This document shows positions 52,201 to 52,340 of a DNA stretch of 52,340 nt, piece by piece. The stretch's first letter is position 1. Each line of letters starts with the position of its first letter. Under the pieces are notes generated by a model, which saw only the letters and a list, made by a program, of their open reading frames with translations, was not told where the DNA came from and searched no databases. A program made the position numbers and the translations under genes. Where the stretch lies: assembly GCA_022424905.1 (NCBI GenBank), contig JAKMGP010000346.1:1-52340 (forward strand). The letters are read 5' to 3'. The stretch comes from Akkermansiaceae bacterium (GTDB lineage: Bacteria > Verrucomicrobiota > Verrucomicrobiia > Verrucomicrobiales > Akkermansiaceae).

Positions 52201-52340
52201 AGGATATGACCCCCCATTAATCGCTAATACTCCGAATGGATCATAAAGAGCACGCTCAGGGTCACCTGCATAAACTAAAGCTGGACTAGTCCGGACCCGC
52301 GGATCTTGATTAATCAAGAAGGTATTGGTTTTGATATTTG
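49267..52340 (-). CDS. CotH-kinase/lamin-tail secreted protein, 5' end outside window
   Basis: The frame is still open at the window end, so the N-terminus is missing; about 1,023 residues are visible. The CotH kinase domain comes first: DWPHNNWVAAKE and LYVWDAEGAMN fit the catalytic/metal segments of secreted CotH kinases. A chitobiase-type domain (KLYYTTDGSDPR), a beta-sandwich with YFRKAFEIDDPAAYLSL, a lamin-tail (LTD) domain (about 700-860, NLAVSEILYNPVG, FFEFIRLVNFS), and a C-terminal tail domain with DSDPDGDGWSNFFEFALG follow. This combination is common in secreted verrucomicrobial proteins. It is probably an extracellular protein kinase-like or adhesion factor. The substrate is unknown. 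Confidence 0.9.
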   Translation of the reverse strand, partial: NIKTNTFLINQDPRVRTSPALVYAGDPERALYDPFGVLAINGGSYPNRQWRPSSKTDYNNVINRGRAYERPIHAEYYFQDGSAGFRSDVGLRIAASSYSRPRMQLTQTSASPWPDSAVQKPSFNLYFRDDYGNPSVSLPLNGPARTFSGYERFRIRAGKNDIRNPFIIDELFRRLSSDMGNGASLGVINSLYVNGNLKGYYNMVERLREPFFRSLHSANDGAQWDVLQYEGNDNIAEGDKTAWDDMISRLNAAITTQNWEKVLEVADVENMANYYLLNIYGATWDWPHNNWVAAKERSSEGRYRLYVWDAEGAMNNSGNRPVSQEMIRTYIVGTSTGQNGQTGTRGELRDLWRGLNRWEEFRLLFADQIQKHLFNGGVLDDRDQSNSHIRKRFDGLKGEFESLLRLIENQAVDTGKVLRWINPSIGRRRYLFGPVRQDFRDNNLWPEIAPPAFSQFGGSVSEGYPLLITNDDTKLYYTTDGSDPRMLGGAPNPNAISQTGGLQEEVLIDEGSIWKHNATNGDLGTEWRSLNYDDSEWQSGAAPLGYGGISSGGVTVKIETEVNSARPRQPTSYFRKAFEIDDPAAYLSLSANLLVDGGIVIFVNGMEAFRGSNLPTQTDYSTVPTSDTDDGNEADYRAYPIDPSLLVSGSNIIVIELHNSPGNSDMVLDIGLSGERAANGNLPFFVNEPVVVKARSFKNGKWSAVTSSRFTVDSVPATSQNLAVSEILYNPVGANQAEANAGFDDGDFFEFIRLVNFSQENIDLSSVRLTDGIVFDFSESLIRVLGPGEKLLLVKSIDAFRIRFGTDFDGLIAGEYSGQLSNGGEQLRMIGQEDSVIHEFSYDNSSPWPDLSNLDGYSIQIIDRGGDHGEPANWKISGSQGGSPGGRLDFALWQAAVFSEADLLNPEISSEDSDPDGDGWSNFFEFALGSLPRDSASSPGKLASEIREINGESYLTVTITRAPGERAARVVAQVSGDLSSWTDEGVLVLPELKSEDGSVTSTYRHPLSIGKGDAYLRLKAISE

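Overview
The window looks like chromosomal DNA of a diderm, LPS-bearing member of the Verrucomicrobiota (Planctomycetota are the next option). Three exported DUF1592-type proteins (PSCyt1/DUF1587/DUF1595/DUF1592/DUF1588/DUF1585) and two Tat-exported DUF1552 proteins are typical of that superphylum. So are a LamG/TSP3-repeat surface protein, a CotH/lamin-tail protein and a Tat/lipoprotein-rich secretome. lptD-like and lpxD genes indicate an LPS outer membrane. The assignment is by family content only; no rRNA, tRNA, CRISPR array, insertion sequence or phage gene was seen.

Layout. 1-4.5 kb: the C-terminal end of an LptD-like barrel protein overlapping a nitroreductase gene, a small anchored protein, and a two-domain M16 peptidase. 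4.6-10.7 kb: DUF1592 gene, DUF1552 gene, and a second DUF1592 gene pointing back at them. 10.9-13.1 kb: tdh-kbl, which converts threonine to glycine plus acetyl-CoA. 13.2-16.1 kb: a 974-residue secreted protein with a tandemly duplicated domain, calcium-type repeats and LamG. 16.3-21.2 kb (minus strand): HU, a DtxR/MntR-type regulator, then a second DUF1552-DUF1592 pair. 21.4-23.9 kb: a YiiX-like C92 hydrolase and aroC. 23.9-28.2 kb (minus strand): ompH-lpxD-ompH-ompH and an exported papain-fold protein, behind a recognisable promoter. 28.4-31.9 kb: panC, a tiny lipoprotein, and a membrane Ser/Thr kinase with a zinc-ribbon-like N-terminus. 32.2-35.8 kb: an exported esterase and hrpB. 35.9-39.8 kb: tatA overlapping an exported EEP nuclease, a YugP-like protein that has lost its HEXXH zinc site, a coiled-coil membrane protein, and two lipoproteins. 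40-44.8 kb: leuA with an attenuator-like hairpin in its leader, a YbjN-like protein, a 2-Cys peroxiredoxin and an M42 aminopeptidase. 44.9-47.3 kb (minus strand): holB-obg-GGCT with overlapping ends. 47.4-52.3 kb: a PhoD-type phosphatase and a truncated CotH-kinase/lamin-tail protein.

How it fits together. Much of the window serves the cell envelope and export: LPS transport and synthesis, periplasmic chaperones, Tat translocation, lipoproteins and large secreted proteins. Housekeeping genes (aroC, panC, leuA, obg, holB, hrpB, HU) are interspersed. The DUF1592/DUF1552 modules are the best candidates for poorly described biology. Each DUF1592 protein carries two CXXCH haem-attachment motifs about 600 residues apart; each DUF1552 gene lies next to a DUF1592 gene; and one module sits directly behind a metalloregulator gene. 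Other points worth checking are the leuA leader hairpin, the YugP-like pseudoenzyme and the tripled OmpH genes around lpxD.
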